DNA of 64,000 nt from Pseudomonas sp. 8Z (GTDB taxonomy: Bacteria > Pseudomonadota > Gammaproteobacteria > Pseudomonadales > Pseudomonadaceae), in assembly GCF_902506535.1 (NCBI RefSeq), contig NZ_LR733827.1, forward strand, positions 383,755 through 447,754, given 5' to 3'. Both the position numbers and the translations under genes were made by a program. The first letter of the stretch is position 1. Each line of letters opens with the position of its first letter. The notes below the pieces were generated by a model. That model searched no databases and was not told the origin of the DNA. It saw nothing but the letters and a program-made list of their open reading frames with translations. Shown here one piece after another: positions 8,629 to 17,530 of this stretch.

Positions 8629-9435
8629 TCAGCCGAGGCCGAAGGTCTTGCGCAGGCCCGAGTCGACAGGGCCTGCGGGCATGAAACGGCGTAGCTTTCG
8701 CAGCAGTGACGCTTCGCCCTTGGGTGTGTGGCGCATTTTCCAGGTGCCCAAGGCTGCCTCGACGATGGTGGCGGCTACACCATCAGGTGCTGGGGCTTTC
8801 TTGACATTTAGCTGGATGGCTTGGGAGACCACGTTGCGTTCGCTGTCATAGGCGGCGATAAGCGAGGCAGCCAGCGGCGCATTAACATCCAGATTGGTCT
8901 TGGTGAAGGAGGGCTCAACCAGAGCAACGCGAATGCCGAAGCGGCGTACTTCGTGGTCCAGGGTTTCGGACATCCCTTCTACGGCATGTTTGGATGCTGA
9001 GTAGAGGCCCATGTAGGGGGCGGGAAGAAACCCCAGCACTGAACTGACGTTGACGATGCGCCCGGCGCCTTGTTTACGCATATGCGGCAAGACGGCCTGA
9101 GTCACGCGGAGCATGCCCCAGAGGTTAGTGTCGAACAGTGCCTGAGCTTCGGTTATCGAGGTTTCTTCCGTTGCTCCCAGGAGGGTGCCCCCGGCACTGT
9201 TGACTAGCACATCGATGCGCTGTGCTTCGTTGATGATGCTCTGGATGGCTTGGCGCACCGAGGCATCATCGCGGATGTCCATTTCCACGAGTTCGACGCC
9301 AGTGATGGGCTGGGCCTGGGCCAGGTTGCGCACGCTGCCGAATACTCGGCAGCCGCGTTTGGCAAATTGCTCGGCAGCCATCCGGCCGATACCCGATGAC
9401 ACACCGGTTATGATTACAACGCTTGTGTTGGACAT
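8629..9435 (-). CDS. Short-chain dehydrogenase/reductase (SDR)
   Basis: 268 residues from the ATG at 9435, which has AGAGGA well placed; the upstream ATG at 9471 overlaps the pump gene. Classical SDR features: the cofactor loop TGVSSGIGR, a D-I-R acidic/polar loop after beta-3, NSAGG, catalytic Ser in VNVSSVLG, and YSASKHA with the catalytic Tyr/Lys. It acts with NAD(P)H on an unknown carbonyl or alcohol. It sits between the pump and the ketosynthase, and the ketosynthase-reductase pairing suggests two successive steps on one acyl substrate. Confidence 0.9.
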   Translation of the reverse strand: MSNTSVVIITGVSSGIGRMAAEQFAKRGCRVFGSVRNLAQAQPITGVELVEMDIRDDASVRQAIQSIINEAQRIDVLVNSAGGTLLGATEETSITEAQALFDTNLWGMLRVTQAVLPHMRKQGAGRIVNVSSVLGFLPAPYMGLYSASKHAVEGMSETLDHEVRRFGIRVALVEPSFTKTNLDVNAPLAASLIAAYDSERNVVSQAIQLNVKKAPAPDGVAATIVEAALGTWKMRHTPKGEASLLRKLRRFMPAGPVDSGLRKTFGLG

Positions 9436-9467
9436 TGCAGTTCCTCTTGGTCGTGGGGCATGCCAGC

Positions 9468-12400
9468 TCAAGCGGGCTGCGCATGGCGTTGTGGTGCCGG
9501 GTTATTGGGGCGGATACCGAACCAGATGGCGTACATGGCCGGCAGGAACACCAGGGTCAGTACCGTGCCGGCGAACGTGCCGCCAATCAGGGTGTAGGCG
9601 AGCGTGCCCCAGAACACTGAGTGGGTCAGTGGGATAAAGGCCAGGATGGCTGCCAGGGCGGTGAGCAGTACCGGTCTGGTGCGTTGCACGGTGGCTTCGA
9701 CCACTGCGTTGAATGGGTCGAGACCAGCCTGCTCGTTATGGCGGATCTGTCCTATCAAGATCAGCGTGTTGCGCATCAAGATCCCCGAGAGCGCGATCAG
9801 CCCTACCAGCGCGTTGATGCCGAATGGCTGCTGAAACAGGATCAGTGTCGGCACCACGCCGATCAGCCCCAGTGGGCTGGTGAGAAAGACCATGATCATC
9901 GCGGAGATGGAGCGCACCTGCAGAATAATGATGATCAGCGTGAAGGCCAGCATGATGGGGAATAACGGCAGCATGGCCTGGCTCGCCTTGCCTGATTCCT
10001 CGATGGAGCCTGCTTCGGCGATGCGGTAGCCGCTCGGCAGTTGCGCCATGAGCGGCTGCAATTGCTGGGTGATGAGCGTCGAGACATCGGGCGGCTGCAA
10101 GCCTTCAGCAATATCGCCACGCACGGTGATGGTCGGCACGCGATCACGCCAACGCATGATTGGTTCTTCCATGCGTACCTCCACCGTACCGACCTGCGAC
10201 AGCGGAATGCGCTGGCCATTGGCCCCCGCCAGGGTGAAATCCATGATGCGGCTCGGGTCGAGGCGGATATCGCCGGCGGCGCGGGCCATTACCTGCACCG
10301 TGCGGATGTCCTCGCGTACGGCGGTGACGGGCACGCCGCTGAGCAGAAACTGCAGTTGCTGGGCGACAGCGCTGGAGGTCAGCCCCACCGCTTGCAGGCG
10401 ATCTTGCAGCAAGTTGAAGTGCAGCGTAGGAACGCGGGTGCCCCAGTCGCTGTTGACAGTACGCATCAGTGGGCTGGCATCCATCACTTGCTGTACCTGG
10501 GCGGCGATTTCCCGCAGCTTGTCAGGATCGGGCCCACTGACCCGGTAAGCCACCGGATACGGCGAGTAAGGGCCGAACACCAGTTGGCTGACGCGCACCT
10601 GCGCTTCGCTGGCCAGCCCTTCGGCAATCGCCTGGCGCAGGCGATGTTTCAGGGCCTCGCGCTCCTCCTGATTGTCGGTGCGTACGACAATCTTGGCGAA
10701 GGACGGATCAGGCAACTCCGGGCCCATGGCCATAAAGAAACGTGGTGCACCCTGGCCGATATAGGCCGTGACGATGCGGGCTTCTTCTTGCTGGGCCAGC
10801 CACGCCTCGACTTTCTCGGTGGCCGCGCTGGTTTGGGTGATGGCGGTGCCATAGGGCATCTGCACTTCCACCAGCACCTCGGGGCGGTCGGAAATCGGGA
10901 AGAACTGCTTCTTGACCACGGCCATGCCGAGCACGGCTGTCACGAACAGCCCAACCACGGAACCGGCGACGAGCCATTTGAGGCCGATCACGCGGCTCAG
11001 CAAGCGGCGGAAGCTGTTGTAGCGCGGGGTGTCATAGATCGCCTCGTGGCCGCCTTCGACTTTTTGGATCTTGGGCAGCAGCTTGACGCCGAAGTACGGC
11101 GTGAAGATCACCGCGACCAGCCAGGAGGCGATCAGAGCAATGCCGACAATCCAGAACATATTGCTGGTGTATTCCCCCGCTGTGGAACGGGCGAAACCAT
11201 TGGGCATGAAGCCGACAGCCGTGACCAGGGTGCCGGATAGCATTGGCGCGGCCGTGTGGCTCCAGGCGTAGGCAGAGGCCTGCACGCGGCTGTAGCCTTC
11301 CTCCATTTTCACCACCATCATTTCGATGGCGATGATGGCGTCGTCCACCAGCAGACCGAGCGCGAGAATCAGCGAGCCTAAGGTGATGCGGTCGAAGTTC
11401 TTGCCGCTAGCGGCCATCACCACGAAGACCATCGCCAGCGTCAGTGGCACCGCTACGGCGACCACTACGCCAACGCGCCAACCCATGCTGATGAAGCACA
11501 CCAGCATGACCACCAGTAGCGCGACGAAGAACTTGATCATGAACTCGTCGACTGAGGCGCTGATGTTCACGGCCTGGTCAGTGACTTTGGACAGGCTCAT
11601 GCCCAGCGGCAGCTCGGCGTTGATCGAGCCGACCTCTTCGGTCAGTGCCTTGCCCAGATCAAGCCCGTTCCAGCCTTCACGCATGATGATGCCGAGCAGC
11701 AGCGCCGGCTCGCCGCCATTGCGGATCAGAAAGGTGGCAGGATCTTCATAGCCGCGGGTAACCGTGGCGACATCCGACAGCTTCAGCGTGCGACCTTGGG
11801 CCACCACTGGCGTGTCGCGAATCTTCTGCAGCTCATCGAAGGCACCGTCCAGGCGCAGGAAGACATCCGGCCCTTGGGTTTCCACGGAGCCGGCCGGTGT
11901 CAGTACGTTTTGCTCATTGAGAGCGGCGAAAACCTCTTGCGGGCCGATGCCCAGCGTAGCCAGGCGCTCGTGAGAGAACTCGACGTAGATGCGTTCGGCC
12001 TGTTCGCCGATGATATTGACCTTCTTTACCCCCGGTACATGCAGCAGGCGCTGACGCAGCGTTTCGGCGTCGCGCACCAGCAGGCGTTGTGGCTCACCTT
12101 TGGCCTTGAGGGCGAACAGGGCAAAGGTGACATCGGAGTATTCATCATTGACCAGCGGGCCGATCACGCCTGCCGGCAGTGTCTTGGCCTCGTCACTGAT
12201 CTTCTTGCGCGCCTGGTAGAACTCCTCGGGCACTTCCGCAGGTGGCGTTGTATCGAGCAGGGTCAGGGTGGTGAAGGCCAAGCCTGGTCGCGTGTAGGTC
12301 TCGCTGCGGTCGTACCAGCGCAATTCCTGCAGGCGCTTTTCGAGCTTCTCGGCGACCTGATCCTGCATCTCCTGAGCGGTGGCGCCCGGCCAGGCGGTCA

Positions 12401-12557
12401 CGATGGTCATGACCTTGACGGTAAAGCTTGGGTCTTCGGCGCGCCCGAGTTTGAAGAAGGCGATCAACCCCGCCAACGAGATCAGGCAGACCAGAAACAG
12501 GGTAACTGAACGCTCGCGCACGGCAAGCGCGGAAAGGTTGAAACGACCTTCGCTCAT
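9468..12557 (-). CDS. RND efflux pump, inner-membrane permease
   Basis: A 1029-residue AcrB/HAE-type proton antiporter. It has a single N-terminal membrane helix, a large periplasmic porter domain (PGATAQEMQDQVAEKLEKRL), the TM4 acidic pair in LILALGLLVDDAIIAIE that carries protons, a second porter domain and C-terminal TM bundle (GTLAYTLIGGTFAGTVLTLVFLPAMYAIW). The length is normal. Its start overlaps the adaptor stop by the ATGA arrangement. It most resembles the TriC-like branch of pseudomonad pumps, judged by memory of sequence style only. Substrate not predictable. Confidence 0.93.
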   Translation of the reverse strand: MSEGRFNLSALAVRERSVTLFLVCLISLAGLIAFFKLGRAEDPSFTVKVMTIVTAWPGATAQEMQDQVAEKLEKRLQELRWYDRSETYTRPGLAFTTLTLLDTTPPAEVPEEFYQARKKISDEAKTLPAGVIGPLVNDEYSDVTFALFALKAKGEPQRLLVRDAETLRQRLLHVPGVKKVNIIGEQAERIYVEFSHERLATLGIGPQEVFAALNEQNVLTPAGSVETQGPDVFLRLDGAFDELQKIRDTPVVAQGRTLKLSDVATVTRGYEDPATFLIRNGGEPALLLGIIMREGWNGLDLGKALTEEVGSINAELPLGMSLSKVTDQAVNISASVDEFMIKFFVALLVVMLVCFISMGWRVGVVVAVAVPLTLAMVFVVMAASGKNFDRITLGSLILALGLLVDDAIIAIEMMVVKMEEGYSRVQASAYAWSHTAAPMLSGTLVTAVGFMPNGFARSTAGEYTSNMFWIVGIALIASWLVAVIFTPYFGVKLLPKIQKVEGGHEAIYDTPRYNSFRRLLSRVIGLKWLVAGSVVGLFVTAVLGMAVVKKQFFPISDRPEVLVEVQMPYGTAITQTSAATEKVEAWLAQQEEARIVTAYIGQGAPRFFMAMGPELPDPSFAKIVVRTDNQEEREALKHRLRQAIAEGLASEAQVRVSQLVFGPYSPYPVAYRVSGPDPDKLREIAAQVQQVMDASPLMRTVNSDWGTRVPTLHFNLLQDRLQAVGLTSSAVAQQLQFLLSGVPVTAVREDIRTVQVMARAAGDIRLDPSRIMDFTLAGANGQRIPLSQVGTVEVRMEEPIMRWRDRVPTITVRGDIAEGLQPPDVSTLITQQLQPLMAQLPSGYRIAEAGSIEESGKASQAMLPLFPIMLAFTLIIIILQVRSISAMIMVFLTSPLGLIGVVPTLILFQQPFGINALVGLIALSGILMRNTLILIGQIRHNEQAGLDPFNAVVEATVQRTRPVLLTALAAILAFIPLTHSVFWGTLAYTLIGGTFAGTVLTLVFLPAMYAIWFGIRPNNPAPQRHAQPA

Positions 12558-13669
12558 GGCTGGCCTTCCTCGGTTGCCGCTACGGAGGGCTGGTCGGCCA
12601 GGCGCACCTGATCGCCTTCGTGCAATAGATGAGCGCCCAATGCGACGACTTTGTCGCCGGGCTTGATCGAACCGGTGACGCGTGCGCGCTCATCACTGAG
12701 CACGGCAATGGTTACTGGCGTCCACGCCACCTGCGCGGGCTCCCCCCGGATGATCCAGACGCCTGGGCCTTGGCCCGCGTCGTACAGGGCGGCAAGCGGC
12801 ACCTGCACTTCGTTTTCCTGGGCCGTTCTCTGATCGTTTATTTGAACAGTGATTGTGGTGCCCAGCGGCGCATTGGCCAGTTCGCCTTCAAGTACATAAC
12901 GAGCTTCGAAGGTGCGTGTCAGTCGGTCGGCAACGTCCGAAAGCTGGCGCAGATGGGTGGTGACGCTGATGTCGTTCCTGCCAAAGAGCTTGGCCTGAGC
13001 GCTGGAGCCAACCGCCGGGCGCAGGGTCTCCGGCAACTGCACCAATGCTTCGCGCGGGCCTGCGTGGGCGACGCGCACTACAGCCTGACCGGCGCTGACT
13101 ACCTGGCCTGGCTCGGCCAGGGTTTCCATGACGATGCCGTCGGCATCGGCCTGCAACTCGGCATAGCGTGTCGCGTTGTTGGCAACCTTGGCCTGGGCTT
13201 GGGCTGCACTCAGTTGCGCACGGGCTGCATCGGCTGCGGCCTTGAACTGATCGTAAGCAGACGCCGAGATCGCACCGGTGCCACGCAGAGCGCGGTAGCG
13301 TGCTTCATCATCGATTGCCTGCCGAGCGTTTGCCTGTGCGGCGGTGACGGCTTCGTGTTGGGCGCGAGCGGCGAGTTGTAGGTCAACAGGGTCAAGGCGC
13401 AACAACACTTGACCACGCTTGACCGACTGCCCGGTGTCGACTAGGCGCTGTAGCACCTTGCCTGAAACACGGAAGCCCAGATCACTCTGAACCCTGGCGG
13501 CGACGATACCCGTGAAAGCGCGTGATGCAGGTGTTGCCGACTCAATGGTGGCGACGCGCACCAATGGTGCGCCTGTGCGCGGATCCGAAGGGGGCTGATC
13601 GCCACAGGCGACCAGCGCAAACGGCATCACGCCGACAAGGGTTAACAAAAAGAGGTTGCGCCGACGCAT
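12554..13669 (-). CDS. RND efflux periplasmic adaptor lipoprotein
   Basis: A 371-residue membrane fusion protein with a lipoprotein signal (MRRRNLFLLTLVGVMPFALVAC, lipidated Cys at 22). The order is typical: beta-barrel/lipoyl half (GFRVSGKVLQRLVDTGQSVKRGQVLLRLDPVDLQLAAR), an alpha-helical hairpin, the second lipoyl half (ADADGIVMETLAEPGQVVSAGQAVVRVA), then the beta-barrel and membrane-proximal domains. It links the pump to the outer-membrane channel. It is the first gene of the minus-strand operon, just downstream of the operator-like palindrome at 13716-13739. Confidence 0.93.
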   Translation of the reverse strand: MRRRNLFLLTLVGVMPFALVACGDQPPSDPRTGAPLVRVATIESATPASRAFTGIVAARVQSDLGFRVSGKVLQRLVDTGQSVKRGQVLLRLDPVDLQLAARAQHEAVTAAQANARQAIDDEARYRALRGTGAISASAYDQFKAAADAARAQLSAAQAQAKVANNATRYAELQADADGIVMETLAEPGQVVSAGQAVVRVAHAGPREALVQLPETLRPAVGSSAQAKLFGRNDISVTTHLRQLSDVADRLTRTFEARYVLEGELANAPLGTTITVQINDQRTAQENEVQVPLAALYDAGQGPGVWIIRGEPAQVAWTPVTIAVLSDERARVTGSIKPGDKVVALGAHLLHEGDQVRLADQPSVAATEEGQP

Positions 13670-13715
13670 GAGGAACCCGTTGCGAAATCATGTAGGGGAC
13701 CTCACTTTGATTCTA

Positions 13716-13739
13716 GTGACCAATTTAGTCAATAGTCAC
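13716..13739. promoter_or_regulatory. Operator-like palindrome upstream of the adaptor gene
   Basis: GTGACCA at 13716-13722, ten bases, then TAGTCAC at 13733-13739. This is a 24-bp near-perfect inverted repeat with one mismatch. The same half-site and the same 10-base spacing occur at 14400-14423 in front of the outer-membrane channel gene. It ends 47 bp before the adaptor start codon, in the expected promoter region. It is likely a TetR-family operator. Confidence 0.75.
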
Positions 13740-13742
13740 TTA

Positions 13743-14360
13743 TCAAGGTGACAGGCTGCGCAACACCAGGCTGGACAGCAGGGCCGGCGCTTCATCGGTG
13801 GTTTCGAGCCCGTACTGGAGCAGCAGCGGGTTGAAATAGGGGCGCATGATCAGGTGGATCGCGCGGGTGGTTTCGTCCAGGGGCGTCTTGCGCTCGAAGT
13901 CGCCGCTCTGTCGGCCCTGCTGCAGGATCTCGCGAAGGGTCTGCTCGATGAAGTCTTCGTAGAGCAGGGTTGCCGGCCAGCGCCCGGAGGCGGCTGAGGC
14001 GGCGATTTCGTAGAGTTTGCGATCTTGGAAGAACAGCCGCAGGCAGGCTTCCACCAGCGCCTTGAGCATGCGCCGCAGCTTCTCCGGCGGGCTGTCCACT
14101 TCATCGATGGCGGCTTTTACCTCGGTCTGTATCTGCTGTAGGCAGTTCGAGCAGATCACCTCGCCGATGGCCTGTTTGGACTCGAAGAACTTGTAGATAT
14201 AGGCCTTGGAGAAACCGATGCTCTTGGCCAGATCGGATACGGTGGTCTTTTCGTAGCCGTAGAGACGGAAGTGCTCGGTCGCTGCCGTTACGATCTGGTC
14301 GCGAACCTCGTGATCTACCGGGCCACGCGCTGCAACTTTGGGGGAGGGGGTCTTGTTCAT
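13743..14360 (-). CDS. TetR family regulator of the efflux locus
   Basis: 205 residues from the ATG at 14360; the longer open frame to 14501 crosses the divergent operator and is rejected. The start MNKTPSPKVAARGP is followed by a clear TetR DNA-binding domain (VTAATEHFRLYGYEKTTVSDLAKSIGFSKAYIYKFFESKQAIGEVI). The C-terminal domain has LRRMLKALVEACLRLFFQDRKLYEIA, typical of regulators of acyl or drug efflux. It lies between the adaptor operon (same strand, downstream) and the divergent channel gene, with a matching palindrome on each side, so it is the prime candidate repressor for both. Confidence 0.92.
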   Translation of the reverse strand: MNKTPSPKVAARGPVDHEVRDQIVTAATEHFRLYGYEKTTVSDLAKSIGFSKAYIYKFFESKQAIGEVICSNCLQQIQTEVKAAIDEVDSPPEKLRRMLKALVEACLRLFFQDRKLYEIAASAASGRWPATLLYEDFIEQTLREILQQGRQSGDFERKTPLDETTRAIHLIMRPYFNPLLLQYGLETTDEAPALLSSLVLRSLSP

Positions 14361-14389
14361 GAGGCATAGCCTACAGAGCGGCAGGGTGA

Positions 14390-14417
14390 TAGACAATTGG
14401 TGACCAAAATGTATTAT
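14390..14417 (+). promoter_or_regulatory. Putative promoter of the channel gene
   Basis: TAGACA at 14390-14395 and TATTAT at 14412-14417 are separated by 16 bases, close to the sigma-70 consensus. The 24-bp palindrome at 14400-14423 covers the spacer and the -10, so a bound repressor would block RNA polymerase. Confidence 0.55.
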
Positions 14418-14423
14418 GGTCAC
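14400..14423. promoter_or_regulatory. Perfect operator palindrome between tetR and the channel gene
   Basis: GTGACCA at 14400-14406 and its exact reverse complement TGGTCAC at 14417-14423 flank a 10-base A/T-rich spacer. The site lies between the divergent TetR and channel genes, so it could control both. It pairs with the related site at 13716-13739. Confidence 0.8.
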
Positions 14424-14463
14424 ATTTTGTGCAGTCTCCTCCCTTGCCCAGGAAGAACATCCC

Positions 14464-15918
14464 ATGCCCTCAAAGCGACTCCTCGTTGTACTGATCAGCA
14501 CCGGCCTGGTGGCAGGCTGCGCGGTTGGCCCTCATTATGAGCGTCCTGAGTTTTCGCTGTCTGAAGGCTATCTAGGTCAGCCCGCTGTTGATGGCCGGTC
14601 AGCCCGCACTAAGGCGGATCTGATTGACTGGTGGGTTGGCTTTGGCGATCCGCAGTTAACCCGACTCGTGACGTTGGCTCTGGAGCAGAATCTCGATCTT
14701 GAACAGGCCGCGGCGCGTATTGAGCAAGCCCGTGCTGGTCTGGGGGCGGCCAATGCTGCATTGCTGCCCTCGGGCTCCATCAGTGGCCAGGGCGGCAGGG
14801 CCTATCAGTCGGTCGAGACGCCACTGGGACAGGTGCTCAATTCCACGCCCGGCTTCGATCGCTACGGCAATAGTTATGAAGCCAATCTCGGCGCCAGTTG
14901 GGAGTTGGATGTTTTTGGTGGTCTGCGTCGTGACCGTGAGGCCGCCATTGCGCAATACCAGGCCTCTGAGGCAGGCGCAGTGGCCACGCGGCTGGCGGTG
15001 GCGGCCCAGACCGCCGATCTGTACATCACCATCCGTGGGCTGCAAACCCGCATTGAGGTTGCACGAAAACAGGTGAAGACGCAGGAAGACCTGTTGGCGA
15101 CTATCCAGTTGCTGCAGGGCCAAGGGCTGGCGGCCGAGCTTCAGGTACATCAGACCGCAGGTGCACTGGCTCTGGTGCGGGCGTCCGTGCCGGTGCTGGA
15201 AACCGGTCTGGATACGGCGTTCAATGCGCTTGATGTGATGCTGGGCGCGCAGCCCGGCACGCACCGTTCTGAGCTGGTTGAGGCTGTAGGCATTCCGCTC
15301 GCTCCGCAAATTGCCGCCACCGGCGAGCCCGGTGATCTGCTGAGGCGTCGGCCGGATTTGATCGTGGCTGAGCGCCGTTTGGCGGCCTCGAACGCACGCA
15401 TCGGCGCCGCCATTGCCGAGTATTACCCCAAGTTTTCTCTCAGCGGGTTGATTGGCAGCGCCACGTCAGTGTCTGACGGCAATCTGTTCAGCAGTGGTGC
15501 TAGCCAGATGAGTGGCGTGCTTGGGCTGCGTTGGCGGTTGTTCGACTTTGGCCGTATCAATGCACAAATTGACCTGGCCAAGGGGCAGGAGGCTGAGAAC
15601 CTGGCGGCCTACCGCTTGGCGGTACTGCATGCGACCGAGGATGTGGAAAACGCCTTCTCGGCGCTGGTCAAGCGTGAGGAGCAAACCTATCTGCTTGAGC
15701 AGGGTGTGGATTCGCTCAGTCGCGCGCGCCAGGCCTCGTTCGCGGCGTACCAGCAGGGCGCTGTCAGCCTGATCGAGGTCTTGCAGGCCGATGAAAACTT
15801 ATTGCAGGCCTCCGATGCTAAAGCTCAGGCGCAAACCGCGTCAGCTCGTGCCGCAGTGGCGGCGTTCCGGGCGCTGGGTGGTGGTTGGAAGGCGCCCGAG
15901 GCACTTGCGGCCAAGTGA
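14464..15918 (+). CDS. Outer-membrane efflux lipoprotein (OprM/NodT family)
   Basis: 484 residues from the ATG at 14464 (GGAAG 9 bases upstream); an in-frame ATG at 14416 lies inside the operator and is rejected. It has a lipoprotein signal with LVAGC (Cys19), then the standard VGPHYERPE opening. The two repeated TolC-like halves follow, with LRRRPDLIVAERRLAASNARIGAAIAEYYPKFSLSG, the family hallmark. The C-terminus has GAVSLIEVLQADENLL. It is the exit duct for the adaptor-pump encoded on the opposite strand. Separate transcription of the channel from its own pump genes, with a shared operator motif, is less common than a single operon. Confidence 0.93.
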   Translation: MPSKRLLVVLISTGLVAGCAVGPHYERPEFSLSEGYLGQPAVDGRSARTKADLIDWWVGFGDPQLTRLVTLALEQNLDLEQAAARIEQARAGLGAANAALLPSGSISGQGGRAYQSVETPLGQVLNSTPGFDRYGNSYEANLGASWELDVFGGLRRDREAAIAQYQASEAGAVATRLAVAAQTADLYITIRGLQTRIEVARKQVKTQEDLLATIQLLQGQGLAAELQVHQTAGALALVRASVPVLETGLDTAFNALDVMLGAQPGTHRSELVEAVGIPLAPQIAATGEPGDLLRRRPDLIVAERRLAASNARIGAAIAEYYPKFSLSGLIGSATSVSDGNLFSSGASQMSGVLGLRWRLFDFGRINAQIDLAKGQEAENLAAYRLAVLHATEDVENAFSALVKREEQTYLLEQGVDSLSRARQASFAAYQQGAVSLIEVLQADENLLQASDAKAQAQTASARAAVAAFRALGGGWKAPEALAAK

Positions 15919-15941
15919 TTGCAGGCGCGTCAGGGGTTCGA

Positions 15942-16706
15942 TCAGGTGCTTACCCAGCGCTGCCGTGCCCAGCCGCTCAACGCATCGACCGCCAGCACTA
16001 ACAGCAACATGGCGAGTATCACGGTCGCGGCCTGGGCTTCCTGGAACAGGCTGAGGCTCATGTAGAGCATCTGCCCGAGGCCGCCGGCACCGACGAAACC
16101 GAGCACGCTGGCCATGCGGATATTGTTCTCCCAGCGGTACAGCGTGTAAGCGACTAGCTGTGGCCAGACGCCCGGTAGGGTGCCGTAACAGAAGGCGACG
16201 ATACGCCCGCCACCGTTTTCGCGGATGGCGGTGGCAGGTGCGTGCGGGGTGTTTTCCAGTGCTTCGGCGAACAGGCGGCCAAGCACGCCTGCGGTGTGCA
16301 GGGCTAGGGCCAGGGTGCCGGCATTAGGGCCGAGGCCGGCAGCCAGCACCACCAGCGCAGCCCACACCAGTTCGGGAATGGCGCGCAGGGCATTGAGCAA
16401 CAGTCGCGCGGTGTGCTGCGCGAGGCCGCCGAAACGCCCAGCGGCTGGCAGCGCCAATACCAGGCCGAGCAGGGCTGCCAACAGTGTGCCAATGGCGGAC
16501 ATCGCCAGGGTTTCCAGCGCGCCACGGCCAATGGCCTGCAGGTGTGCTGCGGAAAAGTCCGGCTGCAGGAAGCCGCTGGCGTATTTGCCCATCTGCCCCA
16601 GGCTGTCACCGGCGACCAGCGCGCCGAGGTCGATGCCCAGGTAGAGAAACGATGCGCTCACTGCGCCGAGCATGACGCCGAGCAGGATCAGATTGCCGAC
16701 TTTCAT
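15942..16706 (-). CDS. Phosphonate/selenate-type ABC transporter permease (PhnE family)
   Basis: A 254-residue inner-membrane protein with about six helices and the permease loop ENGGGRIVAFCYGTLPGVWPQL followed by [23 protein letters not shown], typical of PhnE-like subunits. Its start overlaps the stop of the preceding permease gene (ATGA). It is the fourth gene of a binding protein-ATPase-permease-permease operon. It probably dimerises with the paralogue at 16703-17530 to form the channel. Confidence 0.9.
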   Translation of the reverse strand: MKVGNLILLGVMLGAVSASFLYLGIDLGALVAGDSLGQMGKYASGFLQPDFSAAHLQAIGRGALETLAMSAIGTLLAALLGLVLALPAAGRFGGLAQHTARLLLNALRAIPELVWAALVVLAAGLGPNAGTLALALHTAGVLGRLFAEALENTPHAPATAIRENGGGRIVAFCYGTLPGVWPQLVAYTLYRWENNIRMASVLGFVGAGGLGQMLYMSLSLFQEAQAATVILAMLLLVLAVDALSGWARQRWVST

Positions 16707-17530
16707 AGCAGCCTCGCGCGTAGCAGGCGGCTGAGTTGGTCGGCCAGCAGCACCAGCAAGAGGAAGGTGAGCAGCATGCTGGCCACCTCACCCCCGGCGA
16801 ACATCCGCAGCGACAGGTCGATCTGCTGACCCAGGCCGCCCGCGCCGACGAAGCCCATCACCACCGAGGCGCGGATGGCGCACTCCCAGCGGTACACGGT
16901 ATAGGACAGCATCTCTGTGGCGGCATTGGGCAGCACGCCATAGGCGAACGCATTCAGGCGACTGCTGCCCGCACCGAGCAGAGCGCGGGCTGGGCGGGTA
17001 TCGACCGATTCGAAAATTTCTGCGTAGACCTTGCCGAGCATGCCGCCATAGGTAATGGCGATGGCCAGCACGCCGGCAGTTGGGCCAAGGCCGACGGCGC
17101 GGACGAACAGCAGCGCCCAGACGATCTCCGGCACGCTGCGCAGGACGATCAATAGGCTGCGTACTGGCCAGCGTGCCAGGCTCGCCCACCAGGCCGGTCG
17201 CCCTCCACGGTGCGCGGCTGACAGCGACAGTGCGCGGCTGGCTAGCAGCGAGGTGGGAACGGCAATTAGCAGCGCCAAGCTCATGCCTGCGGTGGCGATG
17301 GCCAGAGTTTCCAGGGTGGCGCGGCCAAGCAGGGCGAGAAATTCGCCATCATGCGCGGGCGGCCAGAAACCGGTGAGGAAGTTACCCATGGCGCGGGTGT
17401 TGTCGCCATCCACTAGTACGGCCAGATCCAGCTCGCTGAGGCTGACTCCCGGCCACAACAGCAGCAGCGCCAGTACGCTGATGAGCAGCCGTGGCAGGGC
17501 GGCGGGGTCGCGTGGGGCAGTGCTCAGCAT
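16703..17530 (-). CDS. Phosphonate/selenate-type ABC transporter permease (PhnE family)
   Basis: A 275-residue paralogue of the following permease, with multiple hydrophobic segments and the cytoplasmic coupling region [23 protein letters not shown], then [24 protein letters not shown]. An N-terminal helix ([22 protein letters not shown]) precedes a short periplasmic segment. It overlaps the ATPase gene upstream by 7 bases. Having two permease genes fits PhnE1/PhnE2 arrangements. Confidence 0.9.
   Translation of the reverse strand: MLSTAPRDPAALPRLLISVLALLLLWPGVSLSELDLAVLVDGDNTRAMGNFLTGFWPPAHDGEFLALLGRATLETLAIATAGMSLALLIAVPTSLLASRALSLSAAHRGGRPAWWASLARWPVRSLLIVLRSVPEIVWALLFVRAVGLGPTAGVLAIAITYGGMLGKVYAEIFESVDTRPARALLGAGSSRLNAFAYGVLPNAATEMLSYTVYRWECAIRASVVMGFVGAGGLGQQIDLSLRMFAGGEVASMLLTFLLLVLLADQLSRLLRARLL

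Noticed and set aside
10041..11240. 399-codon plus-strand frame inside the RND pump gene
   Set aside because: Antisense to the pump; no ribosome site and no recognisable domain, while the pump frame is continuous over 1029 residues.
14416..14463. Upstream ATG for the outer-membrane channel gene
   Set aside because: Lies within the operator and -10 region, has no ribosome binding site, and would bury the lipoprotein signal.
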